64,000 bases of DNA from JANYCG01 sp031365665 (GTDB lineage Bacteria > Pseudomonadota > Gammaproteobacteria > Burkholderiales > Burkholderiaceae_C): positions 6,404 through 70,403 of the forward strand of contig JANLYO010000195.1 of the NCBI GenBank assembly GCA_031365665.1, given 5' to 3'. The position numbers and the translations under genes are program-made. Of this stretch, positions 8,289 through 17,021 are shown piece by piece. Each line of letters starts with the position of its first letter. Positions within the stretch are counted from its first letter, which is position 1. A model generated the notes under the pieces. It saw only the letters and a program-made list of their open reading frames with translations, made no database searches and was not told the DNA's origin.

Positions 8289-9272
8289 CTAGTCAATCAA
8301 CCGGTTAAGCGCCTCCACACCTCCGTCGGCAAGTGAAGAAGCTACGTGGGAAAGATCCGATCTGAATCGGATCCCCGTTATCCGAGTGTCACTCGGCTCG
8401 TCAGGTTTAGGCACATCCCTCATCGCATACATCACGAAGTGCCGCTCAGCATAAGATAAATCGAACCTTCGATCCAGGCGGTCAGAAAACTCGCTGCCAA
8501 GAGCACTTGCCACATTCTCCCAAAGCTTCTGCCGCGCCAGGGGATCTCCTGAAACAGCTACTTCAATCTTACGTGCCAGATCCATCACGCCTGTTCCACC
8601 GCTAAGTGGTTGCAACAGGACTGAGGCTAAGAAGCCGTTGCCATTCACAGGTTCTATGAGTTGCTCAAGAGCGAACTCATGTACCCTTATCTCTTTAGTA
8701 GTAGCTTTGACTTCAAGGCAACAAGCAGCCCACGAAAAATCAAATCTATCAAACTTGTCAGCATGCCAAGCCGCAAGAGCCCGAGAAGTGTTGCGGCTAC
8801 TAGCAATGACATACAGTTCGGCCCATAGCCCTGTGACCTCTCTATTGTTGGGCCAACTCAGCGCTTTAAACAAGTCAAGCAGGCCGTGAACGCATTGCCC
8901 CAAAACAACGGTATCGGAGGAAACGGGAAGTCGCTCAACGGCAACTGCAAAGCAACGAATAAAAAGTTCAAATAGGTCAGGGACTGAAGCGTCACAAGTG
9001 ATAACGGCGAACTGGTCTTCAAGCGTTGCAGAATCAGTGCGCACTCTGCATGTACTATGGAACTGCACCGATAAGTACTTCAAGGCAATGCTTGGCGAGT
9101 AAGTCACACTACTTGAATCATGTAGGAGGAAAACTGGACTGCCGTCAAGCGCTTTAGCAAGAAAGTCTCGACGCTTTGATGACAGGCTAACCGCCGCGAA
9201 CTCTGAGCCCGAGGCAGCAATTTGAAGGTCAAGGAAAATGCGATGCAAGTCCATGCTAAGGGCGCTGCTCAA
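8289..9272 (-). CDS. PD-(D/E)XK nuclease-like protein (DUF4420 type), last gene of defence operon
   Basis: Probable DNA endonuclease of a methylation-linked phage defence system. The 327-residue protein shows a PD-(D/E)XK layout: an acidic helix GLWAELYVI (E152), then FDF with D178, then LEVK with E187 and K189, consistent with DUF4420 proteins that accompany Z1/MORC systems. Its start overlaps the end of the Z1 gene by 17 bases, so it is translationally coupled and transcribed last. Nothing defence-related follows on this strand; the panE pseudogene lies 25 bases away on the opposite strand. Base composition is lower in GC than the flanks. The fold assignment rests on motif spacing only. Confidence 0.72.
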   Translation of the reverse strand: MSSALSMDLHRIFLDLQIAASGSEFAAVSLSSKRRDFLAKALDGSPVFLLHDSSSVTYSPSIALKYLSVQFHSTCRVRTDSATLEDQFAVITCDASVPDLFELFIRCFAVAVERLPVSSDTVVLGQCVHGLLDLFKALSWPNNREVTGLWAELYVIASSRNTSRALAAWHADKFDRFDFSWAACCLEVKATTKEIRVHEFALEQLIEPVNGNGFLASVLLQPLSGGTGVMDLARKIEVAVSGDPLARQKLWENVASALGSEFSDRLDRRFDLSYAERHFVMYAMRDVPKPDEPSDTRITGIRFRSDLSHVASSLADGGVEALNRLID

Positions 9273-11520
9273 CTAACAGGGCTTTCTTCAACTTCTTGGG
9301 TACGTTCAAAGCAAACCAAGTCACTGACTGAATGTCAGCTTGGCTCGGATCGCGTTGATGGATCCCAAGGTCGAACTTACGCAACTGAATAGTGACACGG
9401 TCTGGAGAGCAGTAGTCGCGGTCGTTCACGGTACCTGCACTTTGACTGAAATACTGGTTAATGGGTGCGTAACGATGGGTTGCATTTAGGCCTCGCCCGG
9501 CGGCACGAGTACGGTAACCTGCAGTCAGCCTATTCATAAGAAACACGTCAGCAACCAGAGAAGTATCCTTCGCCAGCATGTCCGCTAGAGCAACGAGCAT
9601 GGCGATGTGATCTTCGGCGTCACGAGGGTCTTTAACTTGGATGGCCAGCAGAAAATCCTCAAGAACAGTCTTGAGAGGCACAGCCTCAATAACGTCGTGT
9701 GGCGACATAGTTAAAGCTGTTTTGACGATCGCAGCGTTCACAACGGGTCCGTGCGCCTGCCGCCACTTGATCACAATCTTCTCAAGGAGCTTCCGGTTCT
9801 CATCAGCAGCGGAATCGTCGCGTTGCATCACAGACGGCACCAGCCAGCCGTCCACTGGCACCCGACGCACACCCAAGCCAACCACGTTTGGCCGGGTTGG
9901 CTTAAGCAGTTCAGTCAAGATGAAATCACGGCGCCAGTTAGTCAAAGGTTTGCCGCGATTCGCAGCAAGTGCATTGCGGACAAACTCTTCATGTTCGACA
10001 TACTCTGTGAAGGCCTGCCGAACGGTCGTCTGTAAGTAAACACGACACAAACCAAGATAATTCGATTTATAGCCAAAGAACCGCGCGCGCTGCTGCAAAG
10101 TGTCGGCAGTTGGGGACGTTCCAAGGGGGCGCGGCATGTATGTGACGCATAAACCTTCAACGGTATAGCCGCGATCAAGCTTAGCGCCCCCAACGAGAAT
10201 CCAATAGCGATAAGTGTTCCAGTGGATTTTCTTTTCTGCGTCCGGCGTTCCATTGACCTCGACAACGTTAAGCTCATCGAAGACCTCATCCACCATCTCC
10301 TCGACGAGCTCATCAAGCGACCGAATCTGTGGAAAGGTCTTGGCCAGCGAGTTGTACTCGTCACTAAACAGTTTGGCTGCGGCGGTGGGGTTGGAGGCAT
10401 GTAGCTTCTCAACCATGCCCTTGAGCCCTTTCCAGGCTTTGTCGACCCATGCCTTGTAGACCTTATGCGAGGCAGTAGCGATGGCAGGATGCACCATCAT
10501 CGAGCGGTTGCGATCTTTGCTTTTTGGACCCTCTTTCTCTCTAGTCAGCGAGTGTTGAGCAGCCACGAGCAAAAAGCAACGAAGAGATCTAAGCAGGCTC
10601 TTGGGCGGACTGGAGACGACGGTCGTGGGACTCGGCACCTCCCTCGCGGGAATATCAGCGATCAGTTCCGTCGGACCAAGGAAAAAGGCACGGCCCCCCG
10701 TGTAGGCTGCACCTGGAGTCACCAACTCCGCGAAGTCCGGGTTCAGGAAATCAGTCTGTGCCAGCAGTAGATTGGCTTGCGGCGTTGCGGTGTACTGTAG
10801 GTATGAGTGATGAGGGAGAACGTCTCGAAGCTTGAGTATCTTCTTATAGGTCGTGCTCATGTCCGTGATAGCAGCAAGCCCCGCCTTAATTCTCGCCGCC
10901 TTGGTATTCAAGCTGGCTTGGTCACTTTCGTCGTCGATGATGAGCGCGGGGATGCCGTCAAGCGCGACATCCTTAAAGACTTCCGCCAACTTTTCCAGGT
11001 GACCCCCGTGTTTGAGCACCGTAACAAGCAATGCCTTCTTTGTGGGCTTCTTTTTCCACGTCGCGAGCTTGCTTTCAATCTGGCTCTTAACGGCAGATGT
11101 GGGGTTCGAGAGGTGATACCAGTGTTCGCTACCGTCATCGATACCAAGGTCCTTCTTCAGGCGGCCTTCTGATTGATCCCTCAGATTGTTTTTGGTACCC
11201 GCAAGCACAATGATCAGACCGTAGCCATTGTCACGAGCGAGCGCAATGACCGTCTCGAATGACATAGTCTTACCACTCTGCACGTAGCCGACTACCAGCC
11301 CAGTTTCTGCCTTACCGGTCTCGCTCGGAGGAAGGCAGCGACCCAATATACGCTGAGCCTCCTGCAGCACGGAGTTGGGGCCAGCCGTAAGGTCGGAATA
11401 GCTTGGGCCATTCGGGTCTTTAGATTTACTCTGTAGGAACTCTTCGGTAAAGTCCTTGCGAATCGGCACCCAGCGCAAAGGTGGCTTGATGGTCTTAAGA
11501 ATTTTGATTGAGGCTGTCAT
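9256..11520 (-). CDS. Z1-domain superfamily II helicase-like ATPase
   Basis: 754-residue ATPase of the Z1 family described in MORC/MutL-linked restriction systems. Visible motifs: Walker A GYVQSGKT at residues 78-85, Walker B-like IIDDESD at 196-200, motif III YTATPQ at 243-248, then GGAKLDRGYTVEGL and an arginine-rich QQRARFFGYK block typical of the C-terminal helicase lobe. It probably uses ATP to remodel or translocate on DNA for the partner nuclease. It overlaps the ATPase gene upstream by 26 bases and the nuclease gene downstream by 17, so stoichiometry is likely coupled. Codon use is less GC-rich than the housekeeping genes, suggesting transfer. Confidence 0.87.
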   Translation of the reverse strand: MTASIKILKTIKPPLRWVPIRKDFTEEFLQSKSKDPNGPSYSDLTAGPNSVLQEAQRILGRCLPPSETGKAETGLVVGYVQSGKTMSFETVIALARDNGYGLIIVLAGTKNNLRDQSEGRLKKDLGIDDGSEHWYHLSNPTSAVKSQIESKLATWKKKPTKKALLVTVLKHGGHLEKLAEVFKDVALDGIPALIIDDESDQASLNTKAARIKAGLAAITDMSTTYKKILKLRDVLPHHSYLQYTATPQANLLLAQTDFLNPDFAELVTPGAAYTGGRAFFLGPTELIADIPAREVPSPTTVVSSPPKSLLRSLRCFLLVAAQHSLTREKEGPKSKDRNRSMMVHPAIATASHKVYKAWVDKAWKGLKGMVEKLHASNPTAAAKLFSDEYNSLAKTFPQIRSLDELVEEMVDEVFDELNVVEVNGTPDAEKKIHWNTYRYWILVGGAKLDRGYTVEGLCVTYMPRPLGTSPTADTLQQRARFFGYKSNYLGLCRVYLQTTVRQAFTEYVEHEEFVRNALAANRGKPLTNWRRDFILTELLKPTRPNVVGLGVRRVPVDGWLVPSVMQRDDSAADENRKLLEKIVIKWRQAHGPVVNAAIVKTALTMSPHDVIEAVPLKTVLEDFLLAIQVKDPRDAEDHIAMLVALADMLAKDTSLVADVFLMNRLTAGYRTRAAGRGLNATHRYAPINQYFSQSAGTVNDRDYCSPDRVTIQLRKFDLGIHQRDPSQADIQSVTWFALNVPKKLKKALLVEQRP

Positions 11521-13117
11521 TCAGCGCTAACGAAGCACGAATCAACGCCCCTCGCATCATGTAGTTGAAGTGATAAAGAACGACCTCGGGGGCGTCCCCT
11601 GAAATATCCTCCGAAAGCACAAGCGAAATACTTACCGCAGTGGCGATGCGAAGGAACAACTCGACGTTCTCATTGTTGGCACCGAGAAACTCGGACGAGA
11701 AAGGGTGGGCGAGTGACAACTCTATGCACAGGCGCCGAACTCGTTCCGAGTCGTCGTCCAATGATTCCTGCTTGGCCAGCCGTAACCATTCCTCGCGAGC
11801 GGGGTCGACCGTTGTCCGAATGGTAATGGCCCACAACCAGTTCCCATCATCAATCTGAACAGTACGCTCTGAAGCTTGCAGTGCGCTGCTCGGTAGAGTG
11901 TCTGGCAGAGGCGGCGCATCCGTTGGATTGCTGTGCGCCTCAACAAGCAGCGGTGCAATATCCCTCTCCAAATACTGAGCAACCGAAGCCGTTGCAGCTA
12001 CGGCGCGTGTCTCGATACTCTTTCTAGACGGCAGGGCGCGGTAATTGTCTGCTTGGGCCAGCAGGTCGAGTGGTTCCGTTTCGAGTTCGCCCTTCAAGCA
12101 ATCGAGGAAGATATCTTCATACTCTTCCCAACGGAAACCGTCCTTTGTGTGACTGACCTCGAAGCCTTCAACATGCAACTCACCAAATAATCGTTGGTAG
12201 GGGTAGCTATTGGTTTGTTTGAAAATGAAACTCGGCCGATAGCTCTCGTCGTAGCTGCCCTCAATAAGCCGGTCACGACGAAATAGAGCAAAACCGGCAA
12301 ACGGTGTCGAGCCGATCTCGCGCAGTGCTGCGAAACCGGTAACTTTTTGACCTTTGCCGAAGTCCAAACTAATGTCTTTCTTCCACAGCACGGGCAAGGC
12401 ATTGGTTTTATTAACTGGCACTCCAGGCGACGCGTATGGCAGCGCCGAGAGGACGGCGGGAGATGCGTAGCTCAGCAACTCCTCATTGAACTTCAGGATC
12501 ATGCGCCCATCCCGCAAGAACATACGGTAGATGCTCGCAAGGTGCTCCTTGATTTTTCCGAGCGTGCGTCCTTGAGGAATGTGGTGCAGACCTCGCAGTG
12601 ACACAACTGTGTAATGAGCGGCTGAGTCAACAGTTCGCGTCTCAGTGTTGAGGCTCTCAATCTTGTTGTCTACGATGTGACGGATATCGAAATTAATTGT
12701 GCGCTCGACTACTTCGTCAATCGATTTAGTACGAACGCTCCACGCCTCGGCGAACCAACACGCTGCGCTCTTCATCCCCATTCCAAACTCAGACAGACCA
12801 CTGCGGTCAACTGGAACCTGCGCTGCTCTGAAAGCCCTAGGAAAATCAGCGCCAGATATTCCAGCGGCGTTGTCCGTTACGACAATTTTCCCAGAGCCGT
12901 TGGTGTCGATGCGCACTTCGACCAGAAGTTTAAAACCCGGCCCGTGCAACTCTTCAAGGGTCTCACGGTTAGCGAGATAACTCTGCAAAGCGTTGTCGAT
13001 AAACTCTGCAATGGCAAACCAAGCCTTGTAGTTCAGGTGTCTGAGCACCGACAGCATAGTGACTTCTGGTCGGATCTCTATTTTTTCTGTTTGTTGTAGT
13101 TCCTGGTTTAGCTGCAT
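11495..13117 (-). CDS. MORC/MutL-like GHKL ATPase
   Basis: 540-residue ATPase with the Bergerat fold: N-box EFIDNALQ (E38, D41, N42), G1 box DNAAGI (residues 82-87) and G2 box FGMGMKSA (111-118). There is no histidine phosphotransfer or sensor domain, so it is not a histidine kinase. Proteins of this kind act as ATP-driven clamps in MORC/MutL-containing restriction systems. ATG 13117 lies inside the methyltransferase gene (10-base overlap), and the 3' end overlaps the Z1 gene by 26 bases. A C-terminal helical region without motif follows residue 350. The role is inferred from context and the N-terminal domain. Confidence 0.83.
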   Translation of the reverse strand: MQLNQELQQTEKIEIRPEVTMLSVLRHLNYKAWFAIAEFIDNALQSYLANRETLEELHGPGFKLLVEVRIDTNGSGKIVVTDNAAGISGADFPRAFRAAQVPVDRSGLSEFGMGMKSAACWFAEAWSVRTKSIDEVVERTINFDIRHIVDNKIESLNTETRTVDSAAHYTVVSLRGLHHIPQGRTLGKIKEHLASIYRMFLRDGRMILKFNEELLSYASPAVLSALPYASPGVPVNKTNALPVLWKKDISLDFGKGQKVTGFAALREIGSTPFAGFALFRRDRLIEGSYDESYRPSFIFKQTNSYPYQRLFGELHVEGFEVSHTKDGFRWEEYEDIFLDCLKGELETEPLDLLAQADNYRALPSRKSIETRAVAATASVAQYLERDIAPLLVEAHSNPTDAPPLPDTLPSSALQASERTVQIDDGNWLWAITIRTTVDPAREEWLRLAKQESLDDDSERVRRLCIELSLAHPFSSEFLGANNENVELFLRIATAVSISLVLSEDISGDAPEVVLYHFNYMMRGALIRASLALNDSLNQNS

Positions 13118-14469
13118 GCAACGGCCTCTGGTTCCTGCGACTTCTGACGTAATGACGAATCTCTGAAACCGTCAGGACGCGTCGCAAGCAATGCCTGAGC
13201 GACCATCTCAACTACTTTTGAATTCACGGCGTTCCCTAAAGCCTGAAACGCTTGTGTCGGTCTCTCAGGCAGACACAGCCCGTCCAAACTCTGCAATCTC
13301 GCGCACTCATGTGGCGTCATGTAGCGTTTTTGCCAGCCGATAAGTGGCACTTGGGTATCGGTCATAGCTATCAAACTAGGCGCGGTGCTTCTGCGCTTAA
13401 TGCGTACCCCTGAGGCGCGAAACTGGATGACGTAGTCCCAAATTTCTCGTGCACCACCCTTTACATTCCATTCAAACTTTTGGAGGCTAGAGGGGAATTG
13501 CAGAATTTTTGGTAGCCATGGGTCTATCCAAAGCTTGTTGTCTTCATAAAACTGTCGATTACTACGTATGAAGTCTTGCTTCCACTTGGGAAACTGCATC
13601 TGTGGGGTACGCGCGTGGCTCGGAAGCGCATTCCAACGCTCATCCAATGTGCCCAAGTACCCAATCTTCTTTCCATGACTTCCCTTGAAGCCTTTGAGAC
13701 CATCGAGCCCCATATCTTTCTTGCGCGCGAAAGGCGTAGTGTCCTCGTATGGATACGTCGCGCCCCACTCCATAGACCAGAGAGGGTATGAGGGCAATTC
13801 AACGTTTGATGGACAGGCCTTAAGGAACTCATTCCAAACATCGAGACATGCTTTTACTTGAACAGATAGCTGCTTGGCTTCTTTAGGATTGTCATCCAAA
13901 ACCGTCTCGATGTTGGTGGATGCATCGCTGGTATCCGGCCATTTGAAGCTATCGAGCGACTCAAGAGAGCCAACGATATAGACACGCTCTCGAATTTGAG
14001 GAATGCCAAAATTATGAGGTGAAAATCGCTCAGCGCGGATGTGATATCCAAGGCCTTTTCGTCCAATACCTAAGATATTTTGTATCTCCTCCCAGGTACG
14101 TCCCTCATCATGTTTCAGCAAGTTCGGCACATTCTCAAGAATAAAAAACGTCGGCCTCTTTTCTTGAAGAATGGCCGCAACGTTGAAGAAAAGATTGCCC
14201 TGCTCTGTACATTCAAAGCCTAGTTGCTCCCCCGCTTTTGAGAACGGTTGGCAGGGGAATCCAGCAGTCAATACATCGTGGTCACGAACAGACTTAGGGG
14301 AAACAAGTGTTATGTCGCCTTCTGGACGGAAACCAAAGTTGACTTCATAGAGGTCTCGAAGATGGTCTTTCCATTCCGCAGCAAAGACACACACTCCACC
14401 CAATCGCTCAAGCGCTAGGTGAAAGCCTCCAAGGCCAGCAAATAGGTCAACAAATCGAAATGGGTACAT
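13108..14469 (-). CDS. dcm: DNA (cytosine-5) methyltransferase, first gene of defence operon
   Basis: C5-cytosine methyltransferase of 453 residues that should mark host DNA for the linked defence proteins. Motifs in order: I FVDLFAGLGG (AdoMet), IV GFPCQPFSKAG with catalytic Cys73, VI FILENVPN (E112), VIII FGIPQIRERVYIVG, a target-recognition region of about 150 residues, IX THECARLQS and X FQALGNAVNS. ATG 14469 is preferred; GTG 14478 in the same frame would add three residues. A good promoter lies about 115-145 bases upstream. No Vsr mismatch endonuclease gene is adjacent. The recognised sequence cannot be deduced. Confidence 0.93.
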   Translation of the reverse strand: MYPFRFVDLFAGLGGFHLALERLGGVCVFAAEWKDHLRDLYEVNFGFRPEGDITLVSPKSVRDHDVLTAGFPCQPFSKAGEQLGFECTEQGNLFFNVAAILQEKRPTFFILENVPNLLKHDEGRTWEEIQNILGIGRKGLGYHIRAERFSPHNFGIPQIRERVYIVGSLESLDSFKWPDTSDASTNIETVLDDNPKEAKQLSVQVKACLDVWNEFLKACPSNVELPSYPLWSMEWGATYPYEDTTPFARKKDMGLDGLKGFKGSHGKKIGYLGTLDERWNALPSHARTPQMQFPKWKQDFIRSNRQFYEDNKLWIDPWLPKILQFPSSLQKFEWNVKGGAREIWDYVIQFRASGVRIKRRSTAPSLIAMTDTQVPLIGWQKRYMTPHECARLQSLDGLCLPERPTQAFQALGNAVNSKVVEMVAQALLATRPDGFRDSSLRQKSQEPEAVACS

Positions 14470-14583
14470 CTTTGCCACGTCTCGTCAGGATCCCATATTG
14501 ATCATCGTTGTCAGTAAGCCAGATTGCTTGAGTTAATCGCATTGCATGGCCGTCAAAAAGGGCTCAGCACCCAAGCCTGATAT

Positions 14584-14612
14584 TTTATACAGTGTCGTGC
14601 GTGCGATGTCAA
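14584..14612 (-). promoter_or_regulatory. Sigma-70-type promoter for the dcm/ATPase/Z1/nuclease operon
   Basis: On the minus strand TTGACA (14612-14607) and TATAAA (14589-14584) are separated by exactly 17 bases, a near-consensus pair. Transcription would start near 14577, leaving a leader of about 108 bases before ATG 14469. No other gene on this strand lies between. This strength suggests constitutive expression of the operon. Confidence 0.75.
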
Positions 14613-14761
14613 TCGGGTGGAAAGCCTAGTTTCTCCTGCAAGACGCGACCGCAAAACGATGCTTTTTGTTGCGAATCACGAACCAACTCACGCTCGCCAC
14701 AGGCAAAATCTGCCCAGTCATAAATGGTCTGGTCAAACGCGTGCTCTTCCATCACCGGGCG

Positions 14762-14944
14762 TCAAACCCGGTGCACTGATTTCTTTGCTGCGGCCAACGC
14801 GCCTTTCAGCGCGGGATTGGGTTTGAAGCCACTGCCCAGCGCTTTTGAAAAAGCCGCGAAGTCACGCTTCGAAAGAGTGGCGGGCACTGCGTCAGCTCCC
14901 ATGCTTATTAGGCGCCTGGCGCGTCCATCGCTTTGTTTCGTCAC
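14762..14944 (-). CDS. Small protein coupled to PIN toxin, possible antitoxin-like tail
   Basis: 60-residue reading frame whose GTG start overlaps the TGA of the PIN gene (GTGA), which implies translational coupling. The C-terminal half (SKRDFAAFSKALGSGFKPNPALKGALAAAKK) resembles the tail of DUF1778/TacA-type antitoxins, with a PNPAL stretch, but the N-terminal ribbon-helix-helix part is absent. It could be a remnant, or a third component of the Phd-PIN locus. The region from here to the dcm operon promoter holds nothing else I can support. Confidence 0.45.
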   Translation of the reverse strand: MTKQSDGRARRLISMGADAVPATLSKRDFAAFSKALGSGFKPNPALKGALAAAKKSVHRV

Positions 14945-15426
14945 GGCTCCCCCATCAAAATATTCATGCCTGTGACTTGAGAAAAATCCCTGTCATGCGT
15001 CACAAAGGCGGCAGCGCCTGTGTCCAGGGCGGTGGCCAGTTGAATCGCGTCGGGCAGCTTTAGCCGGTACTGCGCCCGCAACTGGGCGGCCAATGCCGCT
15101 ATCGGCGGCGTCACGGAAACCAGTGTGTAGGCAGACAGGGCCTTTTCATACCGTTTGGCCAAGGCGGTTTGGCCCGCCTTGAGAGGGCCGGTCAACACTT
15201 CGGCCAGGGTGTTGGTTGACAGTGCAATGCTGATTTTTCCAGCCGCCGCCGCTTCAAAAAGGCCCGTAAATTGGTCTGCAAACTGCGGGTTTGATTCAAG
15301 GATGTAAATGAACGGGGCGGTGTCTACCACGACGGTTGAGTGCAGTGGCAGGCCCGCCCATAGCGCGGGGGCGGGGGCAGGTACGGCGCCTTTGGTGGGT
15401 TTAGTGGGTTTGGCGGACTTCGTCAA
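14941..15426 (-). CDS. PIN-domain toxin
   Basis: 161-residue PIN-domain protein, expected to be an RNase toxin. After a Lys/Pro/Ala-rich N-terminal extension of about 25 residues come the PIN motifs VVDTAPFIYILE, STNTLAEVLTGP, KLPDAIQLATAL and FVTHDRDFSQV, with the expected conserved acids. Its ATG overlaps the antitoxin stop by four bases (15423-15426). The N-terminal extension of TKPTKG-type repeats is unusual for the family. Together with the upstream gene it forms a type II toxin-antitoxin pair. Confidence 0.85.
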   Translation of the reverse strand: MTKSAKPTKPTKGAVPAPAPALWAGLPLHSTVVVDTAPFIYILESNPQFADQFTGLFEAAAAGKISIALSTNTLAEVLTGPLKAGQTALAKRYEKALSAYTLVSVTPPIAALAAQLRAQYRLKLPDAIQLATALDTGAAAFVTHDRDFSQVTGMNILMGEP

Positions 15427-15704
15427 TCGTCACCCCATTCGCCGCGCAGCTTGGCAATGGTTTGGCCCGCGTTGGCCCCCCACAGGCCCTGGCCTGTGCC
15501 ACGCAAGGCCAGCAGGCTTGACGACACACTCAATCCGCCACGTGATGCACCGCGCAGCTTTTCCAGGTCCTTCAAAGGAACAACGGCTGCATAGGGCTTG
15601 CCATGCCGGGTGATGACACTGGCTACGCCCGAATGCGCATTGGCAATGATCGCTGGCAGCTGGATGCGGGCTTGCTCCAGCCCATAGCTGGGGTTGACAG
15701 GCAT
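15423..15704 (-). CDS. Phd/YefM-like antitoxin
   Basis: 93-residue antitoxin with the Phd/YefM N-terminal fold: YGLEQARIQLPAIIANAHSG followed by VITRHGKPYAAVVPLKDLEKL. The C-terminal tail (SSLLALRGTGQGLWG) is the likely toxin-binding part. The final codons overlap the PIN gene start, so the two are produced together; autorepression from upstream of 15704 is expected of the family. An AT-rich dispersed repeat starts about 75 bases upstream. Confidence 0.85.
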   Translation of the reverse strand: MPVNPSYGLEQARIQLPAIIANAHSGVASVITRHGKPYAAVVPLKDLEKLRGASRGGLSVSSSLLALRGTGQGLWGANAGQTIAKLRGEWGDD

Positions 15705-15781
15705 GATGAACCCAATAAGTGTACAGACTGTACAGTATACCCATGCCGGGCAAGCGCCGGGTGCAGCAGTTGCCCCCTGAT

Positions 15782-15880
15782 TACTATTGTATTAATAGCA
15801 AACTATTCAACATATACGAGGCTTGAATGCCAATTTCATCTAGCAATTTGGGAAATCAGCCTTTTTTGGACAAAAGTTAA
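15782..15880 (+). repeat. AT-rich dispersed repeat, copy D, interrupted by IS element
   Basis: Contains TAGCAA at 15796 and, after 17 bases ending ATACG, AGGCTTGAATGCC. This is the same layout as the copies at 27895, 32221 and 48743. The part where other copies carry a palindrome (about 83-85 bases downstream of TAGCAA) is here the palindrome GTTAACTTG/CAAGTTAAC, which is split by the IS1595-type element at 15889-16942. Confidence 0.65.
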
Positions 15881-15888
15881 CTTGCAAG

Positions 15889-16942
15889 GTGGGGTATCCT
15901 GTTAGCTCCATGGAATCAAATTTCCTCTATTTCCTCTGTTTTGACGATGTCATCGTAAGTCACCGGCAACGTCAGGACGGCTTGCTCAAGAAGGCGGTAA
16001 AACAGCAATCCTCTTGAGTTTGAAGTGCGCCGATTGAAGCGAAACACAAACTCATCAAGGTAATATTCCAAATGTGCGGGCTGTACGGCACCGTGGTGTG
16101 TGCCCATCATCCAGCGCTGCAGCAAGGCTGCCACTCGGTGCACCCCTGGCATGGTTTCATGGGCCGCTTTGCCTGAGGTCAAATGCACCGTTTGCTCCAG
16201 CTTGTAGCCGTGCCGCTCGAATATTCTGTAAGTGGCCGAGCCATCGGTGTGCAGCTTTGCCGCCGGGCTGACGCAGTCCTGTACAAAGGACAATAGATTG
16301 GCATGGTCGGGCCGCTCAATCTGGCGAATGCGGATGCGCCCAAAGCCCTTGGGGCTGAGCATCTCCACAGCGATGACCACCATCACTTTAGCAGTGCCGC
16401 TCTTGCGCCCAATGGGGCTCAAGGGCTCGTAGCGGTCGGTTAGCGCCAGATAGGTTTCATCGACTTCAACACGCCCTTGCAGCAGTTCCCGTTCGGGGCG
16501 CACCATCGCACGGCGCAATCGGTGCAGCATGGCCCAGGCAGTTTGGTAGCTACCCAGACCCAAGATGCGTTGTAGCCCCAAGGCGCTGGCGCCATGTTTT
16601 TGGCTGGTGATGAACCAGATGGCGACAAACCAGGCTCGCAGATCCGTGCGTGTCTTGTCAAAGATCGTGCCCGCCGTGGCCGTAGCTTGATGTTTGCAGG
16701 CCGGACACACCAGTCTGGTGCGGCTAATGTGTACAGCCTCTGAGACAGTGCCGCACTCAGGGCAGATCAAACTGCCCTGCGACCACCGAAGCTTCTCCAA
16801 ATACTCCCGGCATCCTTGCTCAGTGTGAAACCAGTCAAGAAATTGAACCATAGTCTTGGGGTATCTACCCCGGCTCGGGGTGGGCTTTGAGCGGCAGTCA
16901 TCACAGCATTTTTACACCCATGGAGCTAACAGGATACCCCGT
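15889..16942 (-). mobile_element. IS1595-type insertion sequence with 8-bp target duplication
   Basis: The element is about 1,054 bp. Perfect 23-bp terminal inverted repeats GGGGTATCCTGTTAGCTCCATGG occupy 15891-15913 and, inverted, 16918-16940. CTTGCAAG occurs directly repeated on both sides (15881-15888 and 16943-16950), the 8-bp duplication expected of this family; two bases (GT) lie between each repeat and inverted repeat. Removing element and one duplication restores the perfect palindrome GTTAACTTGCAAGTTAAC. Intact transposase and ends suggest recent arrival. Confidence 0.9.
15916..16851 (-). CDS. IS1595-family (ISXO2-like) transposase
   Basis: 311-residue DDE-type transposase. An N-terminal zinc ribbon uses CPEC and CPAC pairs (about residues 34-60), followed by the ISXO2-like catalytic domain: VEVDETYL (first Asp), KLHTDGSATY (second Asp), and the C-terminal EYYLDEFVFRFNRRTS block typical of the family. 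It fills the element almost end to end, and the frame is unbroken, so it is probably functional. Transcription would have to start inside the right-hand end. Confidence 0.93.
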   Translation of the reverse strand: MVQFLDWFHTEQGCREYLEKLRWSQGSLICPECGTVSEAVHISRTRLVCPACKHQATATAGTIFDKTRTDLRAWFVAIWFITSQKHGASALGLQRILGLGSYQTAWAMLHRLRRAMVRPERELLQGRVEVDETYLALTDRYEPLSPIGRKSGTAKVMVVIAVEMLSPKGFGRIRIRQIERPDHANLLSFVQDCVSPAAKLHTDGSATYRIFERHGYKLEQTVHLTSGKAAHETMPGVHRVAALLQRWMMGTHHGAVQPAHLEYYLDEFVFRFNRRTSNSRGLLFYRLLEQAVLTLPVTYDDIVKTEEIEEI

Positions 16943-17021
16943 CTTGCAAGTTAACTTAAACCACACGCGGCTTCCCCGCCCGGGGTGAAAGATATGATCG
17001 TGGGCCTCCTAACCCCACACC

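Noticed and set aside
11495..13117. Histidine kinase assignment for the GHKL protein
   Set aside because: The N, G1 and G2 boxes are there, but no phospho-acceptor histidine, membrane or sensor domain. Context of Dcm, Z1 and a nuclease fits a MORC/MutL-like ATPase.
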